From NCBI GenBank assembly GCA_034659995.1, contig JAYEIH010000080.1, forward strand, positions 1 to 48,247: a stretch of DNA of 48,247 nucleotides, in the 5' to 3' direction. Shown piece by piece: positions 15,889-22,661 of the stretch (position 1 is its first letter; each line of letters starts with the position of its first letter). Source of the DNA: JAYEIH01 sp034659995 (GTDB lineage Archaea; Methanobacteriota_B; Thermococci; Methanofastidiosales; B48-G16). A program made the position numbers and the translations under genes. Under the pieces are notes generated by a model. It was given only the letters and a program-made list of their open reading frames with translations. It made no database searches and had not been told where the DNA came from.

Positions 15889-17746
15889 TCCTATCACCTA
15901 TAGGGAGCTCAAATATAAATGTAGATCCTTTTCCATGCTTGCTTTCCACCCAGATCCGACCATGATGTGCTTCTATGAATCTCTTTGTTATCGCAAGTCC
16001 CAGCCCCGTACCAACGTGCTCCTTTGTTTCCAGAGCACCCACCTGTTTAAACTCATCGAAAATAAGGTCATAATTCTCCTCTTTTATTCCTATACCCGTA
16101 TCCTCAACCTCCACCCGTAATTTTCCATCTCTTTCTATCGTTCTAATGTAAATTTCTCCACCCTCCTCATTGAATTTTATGGCATTGCTCAAAAGATTGA
16201 GCATAATCTGCATCATTTTCTGCATATCTGCATGTATTAACGGATCATCTTTCAAGTTCTTTGCAACGTTTATCTCTTTTTCTTTGACAAGCGGCTTCAC
16301 GACCTTTGAGGCTCTGCTAAGAGTCTCTGAAAATCTGAAATCTGTAAAGTGCATCTCCGATTCTCCGGCATCTGTTCTTGAAAGTATTAGCATATCTTCT
16401 ATCATATACAACAAATTCTCGCTATTCCTTAAAATTGTCTCTAAATAATCCCTCTGTTCCTCATCCATGCTCTCCTCATCCAGCATGACCTCCGTAAAAC
16501 CTATTATTGAATTTAGAGGAGTTTTAAGCTCATGGGATATATTGGCCAGGAATTTAGATTTAGCCCTATTTGCTTTTACAAGCTCCTCGTAGGATGTTTG
16601 CAGTTTTTCGTTTGCCAGTTGCAGCTCGGCAGTTCTCTCCTCAACTTTATTTTCAAGGGCGGAATACGACTCCTCTAATTTCCGAGACATGGTATTAAAT
16701 GAGTTCGCCAGTATCATCAGCTCATCACTTCCTGTCTCAGAGATTGTGGTATCGAGGTTCCCGTCTGCAATTCTTTCCGTGGCATCCGTCAGATGTACCA
16801 GGGGGTCAGTAATTATTTTGGAGAGAAAATAACTCACAAAGACAGCTGAGATCATAACCGCAGAAAGAACAATATAAAGTCCTATCTTAAATGTGTAAAC
16901 AGACTCTAAAATTGCGTTTTTTGGGCTTGACAGTATCATGACCCACCTTTGATTCTGGATTGTTATGGGAATATATGAAATTATTTCATTTCCTACAATA
17001 GAGGTATCTTGGTTTCCGGAAAGAATATCATCTACCTTAGTGTTGTAGTCTTTATGAAGAGATTCCCCTTTATTAAACTCAGTACTAAACTCAGTACTCC
17101 ACCGTTTTGATGTATCTGGATGATATATATAATTTCCAGAACTATCTGTGAGTAATACTTCAGGATTCGAATCCTCAAAATCGGAGAAAAACTGGGTAAG
17201 ATATGCCACTATGTATATCCGCCCGATTCTTTTTTCATCGTCACACACGGGCACAACAAAAAGGATTAGCGGCTTGTACGGTACTTCAAAGATCCCCCCT
17301 GCCTTTTTTAAAAATATTTCTGAGACGTATATTTCATCTCGCTCCAGCTCCGGGATATCGAACTGCATTGTGCTTTCTTCCTGGGGTATCCTTTTGTCTT
17401 TTACGTATATTCTTGTATTTTCATCTATATATCCTACCTGATAATAGCCTTTATCCATAGACACGGAGAGAAGTGAAAACTCTAAATCCCACCGATCCAG
17501 AGGATGCTTCGTTTCTGCGTAGGTAAGAACCTTTGAGGATTCACTTAAAAAAATAGCATCATTTTTACATGTAGTAAGGTAGTTCTTTATTTTTTCTGCC
17601 TCAAAATTTGTATTATCTTCCAGTTCTCCCAGGGCTTTCTCCGTGAGAGCATTTGTTGAAGAAAGAATACTGTACTCTCCTATGAGCCCTATCGGAACCA
17701 AAGCTACCAACAGAAAAGCTATCAGTAGCTTATATTTGAAATGCAT
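15875..17746 (-). CDS. Sensor histidine kinase with extracellular CACHE-type domain and HAMP
   Basis: 623 residues. TM helix 1 is at about 7-25; an extracellular domain of roughly 260 residues of the dCACHE type follows (DLEFSLLSVS, YVKDKRIPQEE, VLLTDSSGNYIYHPD). TM helix 2 is near 300-322, then come HAMP (ITDPLVHLTDATERIADGNL) and a coiled linker. The HisKA box NISHELKTPLNS has its phospho-histidine near residue 405. The ATPase domain has NAIKFNEEGG, DTGIGIKEENYD and GTGLGL. The ligand is unknown; CACHE domains usually bind small metabolites. The longer open frame reaching 18238 only translates the tandem repeat and is rejected. The true start MHFKYKLL has GTTATAAAAGG about 35 bases upstream. 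Its partner is the overlapping HEPN regulator. Confidence 0.92.
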   Translation of the reverse strand: MHFKYKLLIAFLLVALVPIGLIGEYSILSSTNALTEKALGELEDNTNFEAEKIKNYLTTCKNDAIFLSESSKVLTYAETKHPLDRWDLEFSLLSVSMDKGYYQVGYIDENTRIYVKDKRIPQEESTMQFDIPELERDEIYVSEIFLKKAGGIFEVPYKPLILFVVPVCDDEKRIGRIYIVAYLTQFFSDFEDSNPEVLLTDSSGNYIYHPDTSKRWSTEFSTEFNKGESLHKDYNTKVDDILSGNQDTSIVGNEIISYIPITIQNQRWVMILSSPKNAILESVYTFKIGLYIVLSAVMISAVFVSYFLSKIITDPLVHLTDATERIADGNLDTTISETGSDELMILANSFNTMSRKLEESYSALENKVEERTAELQLANEKLQTSYEELVKANRAKSKFLANISHELKTPLNSIIGFTEVMLDEESMDEEQRDYLETILRNSENLLYMIEDMLILSRTDAGESEMHFTDFRFSETLSRASKVVKPLVKEKEINVAKNLKDDPLIHADMQKMMQIMLNLLSNAIKFNEEGGEIYIRTIERDGKLRVEVEDTGIGIKEENYDLIFDEFKQVGALETKEHVGTGLGLAITKRFIEAHHGRIWVESKHGKGSTFIFELPIGDRNGKE

Positions 17747-17816
17747 ATTACTCTCTTTGAAGAAGTATAGAGTTCTCCTTTTATAACTTTTGCTCTCCCT
17801 GACTATATCTTGGAAC

Positions 17817-18156
17817 GGGATCAGGTAGGGCTGATCCCTCTCGAGGCGGGACCAGAAATGTGTAAAAAGTGGGACCGCCGATACGGGATCAGGTAGGGCT
17901 GATCCCTCTCGAGGCGGGACCAGAAATGTGTAAAAAGTGGGNNNNNNNNNNNNNNNNNNNNNNNNNNNNNNNNNNNNNNNNNNNNNNNNNNNNNNNNNNN
18001 NNNNNNNNNNNNNNNNNNNNNNNNNNNNNNNNNNNNNNNNNAGGTAGGGCTGATCCCTCTCGAGGCGGGACCAGAAATGTGTAAAAAGTGGGACCGCCGA
18101 TACGGGATCAGGTAGGGCTGATCCCTCTCGAGGCGGGACCAGAAATGTGTAAAAAG
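17817..18156 (-). repeat. Tandem 68-bp array behind tRNA-Pro, carrying the tRNA 3' end in each unit
   Basis: Four copies are visible, starting at 17817, 17885, 18036 and 18104 with a strict 68-bp period, interrupted by a 100-N gap. Read in the tRNA direction, each insert runs from CTTTTTACAC through TGGTCCCGC to an 8-bp hairpin GGGATCAG/CTGATCCC. Each copy except the outermost is followed by TCGGCGGTCCCA, the last 12 bases of tRNA-Pro. The true number of copies is unknown because of the gap. The inserts are related to those behind tRNA-Gly and both tRNA-Val genes. Confidence 0.9.
17942..18041. other. Assembly gap (100 N)
   Basis: Exactly 100 unknown bases inside the tandem array, the conventional filler for a gap of unknown size. 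The repeat most likely caused the break. Confidence 0.98.
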
Positions 18157-18231
18157 TGGGACCGCCGAGATTTGAACTCGAGTGCCGAGCCCCCGAAGCC
18201 CGAAGGATGGTCCATACTACCCTACGGTCCC
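18157..18231 (-). tRNA. tRNA-Pro (anticodon CGG)
   Basis: 75-base cloverleaf on the minus strand: acceptor GGGACCG/CGGTCCC, anticodon stem CGGGC/GCTCG around loop TTCGGGG (anticodon CGG), T-arm with TTCAAAT, discriminator A, no CCA. Its 5' end overlaps the last ten bases of the small membrane protein gene just upstream. Its 3' end begins the 68-bp array. Confidence 0.93.
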
Positions 18232-18461
18232 ATATCAATCTCGCCTTTTTTCATCTCCCTACCTGCCATGAAAAAGAAGATAAGGAATAATCCAAAGCCT
18301 AAAGCTAAAAATATCGCTGTCCATTCCTGAATATTGTTGAATTTGCAGTATAATGCCAGAGAAACATAAACAATCAGGAATACCATCGAGATGCCTGTGT
18401 ATATTTTTGCCGTAATCTCTCGGGATAACCTATACACAAACTTCATGTCCTTTTCTTCCAT
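18222..18461 (-). CDS. Small two-helix membrane protein
   Basis: 79 residues (or 74 from the internal Met 6). Two hydrophobic helices, at about 22-40 (GISMVFLIVYVSLALYC) and 48-67 (AIFLALGFGLFLIFFFMAG), with charged ends. The layout resembles the DUF2178-type proteins encoded just beyond on the opposite strand but is shorter. Its stop codon lies inside the tRNA-Pro gene, an unusual overlap that suggests joint transcription. Function unknown. Confidence 0.6.
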   Translation of the reverse strand: MEEKDMKFVYRLSREITAKIYTGISMVFLIVYVSLALYCKFNNIQEWTAIFLALGFGLFLIFFFMAGREMKKGEIDMGP

Positions 18462-18520
18462 GAGTTATCTGTACCCTACAGTTTAAAAAATGTTTTGGTG
18501 TCTACAGTCATAACTAACCG

Positions 18521-18537
18521 AAACCTTTATAAAGGAG
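18521..18537 (+). promoter_or_regulatory. Promoter core of the DUF2178 operon
   Basis: AAACCTTTATAAAGGAG. The TATA box sits inside the perfect 12-bp palindrome CCTTTATAAAGG. The same 17 bases recur at 20205-20221 in front of the DUF134 operon. Confidence 0.75.
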
Positions 18538-18576
18538 ATGTTAGAAATACATAACACAATGTTAGAAATACATAAC
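18538..18576 (+). promoter_or_regulatory. Twin operator repeats after the TATA box
   Basis: Two identical 18-bp copies of ATGTTAGAAATACATAAC at 18538-18555 and 18559-18576, a 21-bp period (two helical turns). They begin right after the promoter core and end 16 bases before the start codon. This is where a repressor would block initiation; the HTH protein encoded at the end of the operon is the natural candidate. Confidence 0.7.
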
Positions 18577-18591
18577 AAAAGGTGATATGAA

Positions 18592-19026
18592 ATGAAAACT
18601 GAAACAATGAAAAAAGTATGGGCCGCAGCGACAGCAATTGTTGTTGGCATTGCATTGATTCTTTTCGGAGAAAGGGTCGTTGGATGGGAGATTCACGGGT
18701 TACTCGCTTCCATAACATTAGGCATGATCATTGTCACGTTCTCTGTGTTTCTCTGGGAACTCAGGAAAAAAAGAGAGGAGAAAAAAGCGGGAGTTCCTGT
18801 TAAAGATGAACGGATAAAGTATGTTGAAGGACGTGCGGCATACTATTCTCTTATGGTGGGCGCGTATTTCATGCTGGGTCTTCTCTGGTATAGTTTTCTC
18901 GGCGTGAAGATGTTAGATTTACCTGAACTGGAGACATCACCGGCAATGATCATCTCACTCCTTGTGATAATTGGTTTGTATGCCGCCTTGCGCTGGTATC
19001 TTGACAAAAAAGGTGATGTTGAATGA
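18592..19026 (+). CDS. DUF2178-type membrane protein (first of three)
   Basis: 144 residues with four predicted membrane helices in two pairs, about 10-28, 36-55, 81-105 and 116-135. Between the pairs lies the signature VPVKDERIKYVEGRAAYYSL, which matches the DUF2178 pattern of DER followed by an alanine-rich helix start. It ends with the W-Y-L-D-K-K-G-D sequence also seen in its neighbour (YFNKRGD). The family is usually encoded with a small Xre-type HTH regulator, as here; its biochemical role is unknown. The stop overlaps the next start by four bases. Confidence 0.8.
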   Translation: MKTETMKKVWAAATAIVVGIALILFGERVVGWEIHGLLASITLGMIIVTFSVFLWELRKKREEKKAGVPVKDERIKYVEGRAAYYSLMVGAYFMLGLLWYSFLGVKMLDLPELETSPAMIISLLVIIGLYAALRWYLDKKGDVE

Positions 19027-19439
19027 AAGAAGAACCTGAACCTCTATGGCCGTTGCTGACCGTAGCGGGGGTACTTGCCGTACTGATGTTTGTTATCTCA
19101 ATGTCGTTCGAATGGTGGGGAAATACGATACTCAGATCCGCACTGGTCACTGCATTAGTCCTCATGCTGCTGGCGGATATCCAGATGATCCGTCATTACC
19201 ACCGTGAGAGAGCGCAGAATGTACCAAAAAGTGATGAACGTCTGGATAGAATCGTTATATACGCCTCGGCCTATGCCTTTAGAGTGGGTATTTTCTTTAT
19301 GATTATGCTCATCTTTGCACACCTTCTTGAGGTGCTCACTATGGATACCATAGCGGGTCTTTCCGCGTCTGTTTTTGTGATGGCGGGATCCTACTTCGTA
19401 TTTCACTTGTATTTCAATAAAAGAGGCGATGTGAAATGA
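19023..19439 (+). CDS. DUF2178-type membrane protein (second of three)
   Basis: 138 residues with the same plan as its neighbour: four membrane helices and the central PKSDERLDRIVIYASAYAFR signature near residue 68, ending in YFNKRGDVK. Probably an ancient tandem duplicate, since the helices align but much sequence has diverged. Both ends overlap neighbours by ATGA, indicating tightly coupled translation. Function unknown. Confidence 0.8.
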   Translation: MKEEPEPLWPLLTVAGVLAVLMFVISMSFEWWGNTILRSALVTALVLMLLADIQMIRHYHRERAQNVPKSDERLDRIVIYASAYAFRVGIFFMIMLIFAHLLEVLTMDTIAGLSASVFVMAGSYFVFHLYFNKRGDVK

Positions 19440-19762
19440 AAAATGCATTATGGTACCTGGGGTTCCTCTCTATCTTCAGCCTGTTGTTCTTTGTCGAAGG
19501 AAAACCGGTATTCCTGTGTTTTCTAGGATTTCTTTCCTACTTTTCGCTTTACAATGCAAAGGATGAACGGCTGGAAATAAATGTAGGAAAAGCAACACGA
19601 AACGCTTTTATGTACATGATGTTTTTCGGTACTGGAACAATCGTATACATATACCTGACACAGAGCACTGAATTACTCGCTCCGGCATTTCCAGTGCTTT
19701 TCGGAGGAAGTCTATTAGTATGCATTCTTTCTGTGTTATATTACGAAGTCACGGGAAAATAA
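19436..19762 (+). CDS. DUF2178-type membrane protein (third, short)
   Basis: 108 residues; four hydrophobic stretches with the family signature NAKDERLEINVGKATRNAFM near residue 40. Shorter loops and a trimmed N-terminus distinguish it from the two larger members. It overlaps the preceding gene by four bases and is followed by the HTH gene after one base. A complex of the three different membrane subunits is a reasonable guess. Confidence 0.75.
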   Translation: MKNALWYLGFLSIFSLLFFVEGKPVFLCFLGFLSYFSLYNAKDERLEINVGKATRNAFMYMMFFGTGTIVYIYLTQSTELLAPAFPVLFGGSLLVCILSVLYYEVTGK

Positions 19763-19763
19763 C

Positions 19764-19958
19764 ATGAAAACCAGAATCAAAGAACTCAGGGCAAGATACG
19801 ATTTAACGCAGGAGGAATTGGCAAAAAAAGTGGGCGTGAGAAGAGAGACCATCTTGTTTCTAGAGAAGGGAAAGTACAACCCCTCTCTCAAACTTGCACA
19901 TGATGTGGCAAAGGTGTTTGATGTTACAATCGAAAAAATTTTTATTTTTGAGGATTAG
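19764..19958 (+). CDS. Xre-family HTH regulator of the DUF2178 operon
   Basis: 64 residues, a single Cro/C1-type helix-turn-helix: IKELRARYDLTQEELAKKVG, then VRRETILFLEKGKYNPSLKL, then AHDVAKVFDVTIEKIFIFED. This is the minimal DNA-binding type (YozG/PlcR-like) that is commonly co-encoded with DUF2178 or other small membrane proteins. It probably acts as a dimer on the twin 18-bp repeats in front of the operon and so controls its own synthesis. Confidence 0.88.
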   Translation: MKTRIKELRARYDLTQEELAKKVGVRRETILFLEKGKYNPSLKLAHDVAKVFDVTIEKIFIFED

Positions 19959-20204
19959 GCCCTAATGAGCACCACCATAAAAAATATAAATAAAAAAGTT
20001 AAACAGAAAAAAGTGACATGTATAGCGATGAAGAAAACAACGCTTGAAAATTTTATCATCGCCATGATCTCAAGAGCCCCGGCTGAAGAAGATCATTGAA
20101 CTCCCTTCTTCTATCGTTCGTTTATCCCGCAGAGGTAGAAACGATCGGGAGGGACTATCTTAAGACACTTAATAGAACAGTACGCTTCCTCGAGATCATG
20201 ACCA

Positions 20205-20221
20205 AAACCTTTATAAAGGAG
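20205..20221 (+). promoter_or_regulatory. Promoter core of the DUF134-Mrp operon
   Basis: AAACCTTTATAAAGGAG, identical over 17 bases to the core at 18521-18537. The 246 bases before it back to the HTH gene show no clear gene, only short broken frames. Confidence 0.75.
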
Positions 20222-20224
20222 TTA

Positions 20225-20238
20225 TGAATATATATTCA
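20225..20238 (+). promoter_or_regulatory. Palindromic operator candidate
   Basis: Perfect 14-bp palindrome TGAATATATATTCA between the TATA box and the ATG at 20241. It is well placed for autoregulation by the DUF134 HTH protein. Confidence 0.55.
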
Positions 20239-20240
20239 CA

Positions 20241-20561
20241 ATGGTAAGACCCCGAAAACGTAGAAGGATACAACAAATACCAAACACCACGCACTTCAAG
20301 CCACGAGGATTGCCGATGAGGGGTCTGCAAGAGGTAAACCTCACTTATGAAGAGATAGAGGCGATACGGCTGAGCGATCTCGAAGGAATACCACAAAAAG
20401 AGGCTGCAGAAAGGATGAACATATCCCAATCTACAGTCCACAGAGTTCTCGTCTCAGGAAGAAAAAAAGTGGCTGATGCCCTCTTCAACGGCAAGGCCAT
20501 TCAGATAAAGGGAGGGAACTTTGTGGTCAGAAGAGGAAGACACAGAGGTAGAAACATATGA
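20241..20561 (+). CDS. DUF134-family HTH protein
   Basis: 106 residues. The family opens with MVRPRKRRRI and has FKPRGLPMRGLQEVNLTYEE, then AIRLSDLEGIPQKEAAERMN, then ISQSTVHRVLVSGRKKVADA, a sigma-70 region-4-like helix-turn-helix with a basic end. DUF134 proteins accompany Mrp and NifX-type iron-sulfur genes in anaerobes and are presumed regulators. First gene of a long operon; the stop overlaps the Mrp start by four bases. Confidence 0.9.
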   Translation: MVRPRKRRRIQQIPNTTHFKPRGLPMRGLQEVNLTYEEIEAIRLSDLEGIPQKEAAERMNISQSTVHRVLVSGRKKVADALFNGKAIQIKGGNFVVRRGRHRGRNI

Positions 20562-21340
20562 ACAAAATAAAACATAAAATTATGGTAATGAGTGGAAAAG
20601 GCGGCGTTGGAAAAACGACGGTTGCCGTAAACTTTGCCGTAACCCTCTCCAAAAAGGGATATAGAGTCGGGCTGCTGGATGCCGATATCCACGGTCCGAA
20701 TACGCCAAAGATGCTGGGAATTGAGGATGAAAAACCGGGGGCCAAAGATGAAAAAACAATTGTGCCGATCTCTGTCCACGGGATGAAGGTTATTTCAATG
20801 GCCTTTTTGCTTCCTAACAAGGATTCTCCAGTGATATGGAGAGGACCAATGAAAATGAAGGCATTGTCACAGTTTGCTAATGATGTCGAGTGGGGAACTC
20901 TGGACTATTTGATCGTGGATCTTCCTCCGGGTACAGGGGATGAACCGCTCAGTATTGCCCAGTTGCTGGAATCGGACGGAGCTATCATTGTCACCACGCC
21001 GCAGGATGTTGCTCTGCTGGACTCGCGAAAGACTATAAACTTCGCAAAAAAGCTAAAAACCCCTGTAATAGGAATTCTAGAGAATATGTCTGGGTTTACC
21101 TGTCCTTATTGCGGAAAAAAGATTGACTTATTCAAAAAAGGCGGAGGAAAAAAAGCATCGGAAGATATGAAAGTACCATTTATTGGAGGTGTTCCTATAG
21201 ATACCACAATTGTTGAGTCCAGCGACACCGGAAAGCCTTTTATGTTGGATGATGGAGAATCAAAGGCAAAAAAGGCCTTTGAAAGTATTGTTTTAAATAT
21301 CGAGAAATTTTTTGAAGAAAATACCAAGGAGGTAAAATAA
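20558..21340 (+). CDS. mrp: Mrp/ApbC-type iron-sulfur cluster carrier ATPase
   Basis: 260 residues. KGGVGKTT deviant Walker A near residue 15-22, DADIHGPNTPKMLG near 42-55, VIWRGPMKMKAL, and DYLIVDLPPGTGDEPLS as Walker B. The cluster-binding CPYCGKK (CxxC) is near residue 186. These define the NBP35/Mrp family, which binds a transient 4Fe-4S cluster at a dimer interface and passes it to apoproteins. An AGGAGGT sits just before its stop and serves the next small ORF. Confidence 0.94.
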   Translation: MNKIKHKIMVMSGKGGVGKTTVAVNFAVTLSKKGYRVGLLDADIHGPNTPKMLGIEDEKPGAKDEKTIVPISVHGMKVISMAFLLPNKDSPVIWRGPMKMKALSQFANDVEWGTLDYLIVDLPPGTGDEPLSIAQLLESDGAIIVTTPQDVALLDSRKTINFAKKLKTPVIGILENMSGFTCPYCGKKIDLFKKGGGKKASEDMKVPFIGGVPIDTTIVESSDTGKPFMLDDGESKAKKAFESIVLNIEKFFEENTKEVK

Positions 21341-21469
21341 ATGTCTAAAATCAAAGAATTGATACAAGAACACCTAAACGCACAGAAACAAAGTTTCTGT
21401 GTTCCAACACGGAACTCTTTGAGTTTCGTGTGTATCAAAGATTTAGGGTGGTTTAATGCCAGGATTTGA
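21341..21469 (+). CDS. Small ORF with a perfect ribosome site, encoding 42 residues
   Basis: ATG directly after the mrp stop, with AGGAGGT seven bases upstream. The reading frame encodes MSKIKELIQEHLNAQKQSF, then CVPTRNSLSF and a short tail, and ends inside the next gene. Its second half is exactly the stretch that folds into two strong hairpins, so the codons may be dictated by RNA structure and the translation may serve mainly to regulate downstream expression (a leader-peptide-like role). Not a family I recognise. It could be real, a leader, or a decayed frame. Confidence 0.45.
   Translation: MSKIKELIQEHLNAQKQSFCVPTRNSLSFVCIKDLGWFNARI
21359..21438 (+). promoter_or_regulatory. Three-way hairpin structure before the DUF5320-like gene
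   Basis: Outer stem TTGATAC (21359-21365) with GTATCAA (21432-21438). Inside it are hairpin 1, CACAGAAAC-AAA-GTTTCTGTG (21381-21401), and hairpin 2, ACACGGAACTC-TTT-GAGTTTCGTGT (21407-21431, one G-T pair). It ends 17 bases before the next ATG. Candidate mRNA processing, stabilising or translational control element. Confidence 0.65.
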
Positions 21470-21719
21470 TGGAACGGGGCCTGCAGGAATGGGTCCTATG
21501 ACAGGAAGAGGTATGGGATTCTGTGCGATGCCTGTCTCTCAGAGATCGCCAGCACCTATGCCAACATACGCACCTGCCCCTCAGTACACGTTCGCGCCTC
21601 AACAGAGGCCGGCTCCTGTGTACATGCCCATGCCCCCAGTATATGGACCTCTACGACCAGGATTCTTCCCAGGTAGGGGACGAGGCCGAGGCGGTAGACG
21701 TGGAAGAGGTAGATGGTAA
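21456..21719 (+). CDS. DUF5320-like Gly/Pro/Arg-rich protein
   Basis: 87 residues. MPGFDGTGPAGMGPMTGRGM is the diagnostic start of DUF5320-type small proteins linked to NifX/NifB-type and Mrp genes in anaerobes. The middle is Pro/Gln-rich (PAPMPTYAPAPQYTFAPQQR) and the end is an RGR-rich tail (GRGRGRGGRRGRGRW), which could bind RNA or acidic surfaces. Predicted to be largely disordered. Function unknown. Confidence 0.8.
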   Translation: MPGFDGTGPAGMGPMTGRGMGFCAMPVSQRSPAPMPTYAPAPQYTFAPQQRPAPVYMPMPPVYGPLRPGFFPGRGRGRGGRRGRGRW

Positions 21720-22111
21720 AAAGAGATGATAGCATGAGAAATAGATGGATGTATAAAATGACAGGACTGCCCGGATGGATGAGGTTTGGCTTCAGTCCGG
21801 GATGGGTTGGTAGAAGCCCTAATGGGTTGCCACCTGGTGCGCAGTATATGATGCAGACAGGACAGGTGCAGCAGTTTGCTGATTTTATGGGGGCTTCGCA
21901 AACTCCAATCCAAGGTACATATGCTCCTCAGTCAATGACAGAGGAACAGAAAATGGCCATGCTCGGAGATCGGGCAAAAATAATAGAACAAGAGTTGAAA
22001 CAAATAAAAGAAAGAGTTGAGGAACTTAAAAACACGAGGAACTCTTCAAGTTCCTCGTTCAGAGCAAGGAATTCAGAGAATTCCTTGCGTAATAAGGAGG
22101 CGAAAAAATGA
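21713..22111 (+). CDS. Second DUF5320-like protein with C-terminal coiled coil
   Basis: 132 residues from ATG 21713; the ATG at 21734 (MRNRWMYKMTGLPGWMRFG) is an equally good start, since the family usually begins close to this GLPGWMRFG-x-x-PGWVG segment. The C-terminal part, from TEEQKMAMLGDRAKIIEQEL to KQIKERVEELK, is a coiled coil common in this family. The last 20 codons (Ser/Asn/Arg-rich) coincide with two perfect hairpins, so that tail may be shaped by RNA structure. Function unknown. Confidence 0.75.
   Translation: MVKRDDSMRNRWMYKMTGLPGWMRFGFSPGWVGRSPNGLPPGAQYMMQTGQVQQFADFMGASQTPIQGTYAPQSMTEEQKMAMLGDRAKIIEQELKQIKERVEELKNTRNSSSSSFRARNSENSLRNKEAKK
22034..22088 (+). promoter_or_regulatory. 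Pair of perfect hairpins before the NifX-like gene
   Basis: ACGAGGAACT/AGTTCCTCGT (22034-22058, 5-base loop) and GCAAGGAATTC/GAATTCCTTGC (22064-22088, AGA loop). They end 19 bases before the next ATG and just before the ribosome site AAGGAGG. The first hairpin resembles hairpin 2 of the earlier pair (GGAACTCTT core). Confidence 0.7.
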
Positions 22112-22650
22112 AGATAGCAGTAGCAACAATGAATGGAGGACTTGAAGATAATGTAGCTGCCATGTTTGGAAGATGTAAGAACTATACCTTTGTAGAGATA
22201 GAAGGAAAAAAGATCGCAAACGCGAGTGTTGAAGAAAATCAGTTCGCAAATGCAATGGGTGGTGCAGGAATTCAAGCTGCACAGCTTATAGCTAACAAGG
22301 GTGCGGAGGCAATAATTGCAGGTAACTTTGGTCCGAACGCCGGCCAGGTTTTTTCCCAGTCTGGCATAAAGATGATAACAGCACAGGGCAATGTAAAGGA
22401 TGTGGCAACAAAGTATATAAGTGGAGAACTCACACCCAGCCAGGCCGCACCGCAGGCTTCGGGTATCTCACAAGCCTCAGGTAGAGGAATGGGCCGCGGT
22501 ATGGGTATGGGCATGAGAATGGCCCAACAGCCCGGAACACCGCAACCCCAAAATGATCAGAGGGTCTCAACACTTGAGAAAAGAATGGGAACAATAGAAA
22601 AACAGTTGAAGGACATAAAAGAAATACTGGAAGGATTAAAGAAGGATTAA
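22108..22650 (+). CDS. NifX/NifB-family (dinitrogenase iron-molybdenum cofactor) protein with C-terminal coil
   Basis: 180 residues. The N-terminal 105 residues form the NifX/NafY-type fold: KIAVATMNGGLEDNVAAMFG, then GRCKNYTFVEI, then GAEAIIAGNFGPNAGQVFSQ. Then comes a Gly/Met-rich hinge (GRGMGRGMGMGMRM) and a short coil (RVSTLEKRMGTIEKQLKDIK) of the DUF5320 kind, so the protein is a fusion of the two operon themes. In organisms without nitrogenase such proteins are thought to bind iron-sulfur or molybdenum/tungsten clusters. No nif genes are present. Confidence 0.87.
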   Translation: MKIAVATMNGGLEDNVAAMFGRCKNYTFVEIEGKKIANASVEENQFANAMGGAGIQAAQLIANKGAEAIIAGNFGPNAGQVFSQSGIKMITAQGNVKDVATKYISGELTPSQAAPQASGISQASGRGMGRGMGMGMRMAQQPGTPQPQNDQRVSTLEKRMGTIEKQLKDIKEILEGLKKD

Positions 22651-22661
22651 GGTGTTAAAAC

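Noticed and set aside
15875..18238. Open frame on the minus strand extending the histidine kinase upstream through the tandem repeats and N gap
   Set aside because: The extension only translates the 68-bp repeat, unknown bases and part of tRNA-Pro. The kinase starts naturally at the ATG at 17746, before a hydrophobic helix and behind a TATA-like box.
19959..20240. Short broken frames such as one encoding GRDYLKTLNRTVRFLEIM
   Set aside because: No frame exceeds a few dozen codons, frames shift repeatedly and no family is recognisable. It may be a decayed gene, but I cannot support a call.
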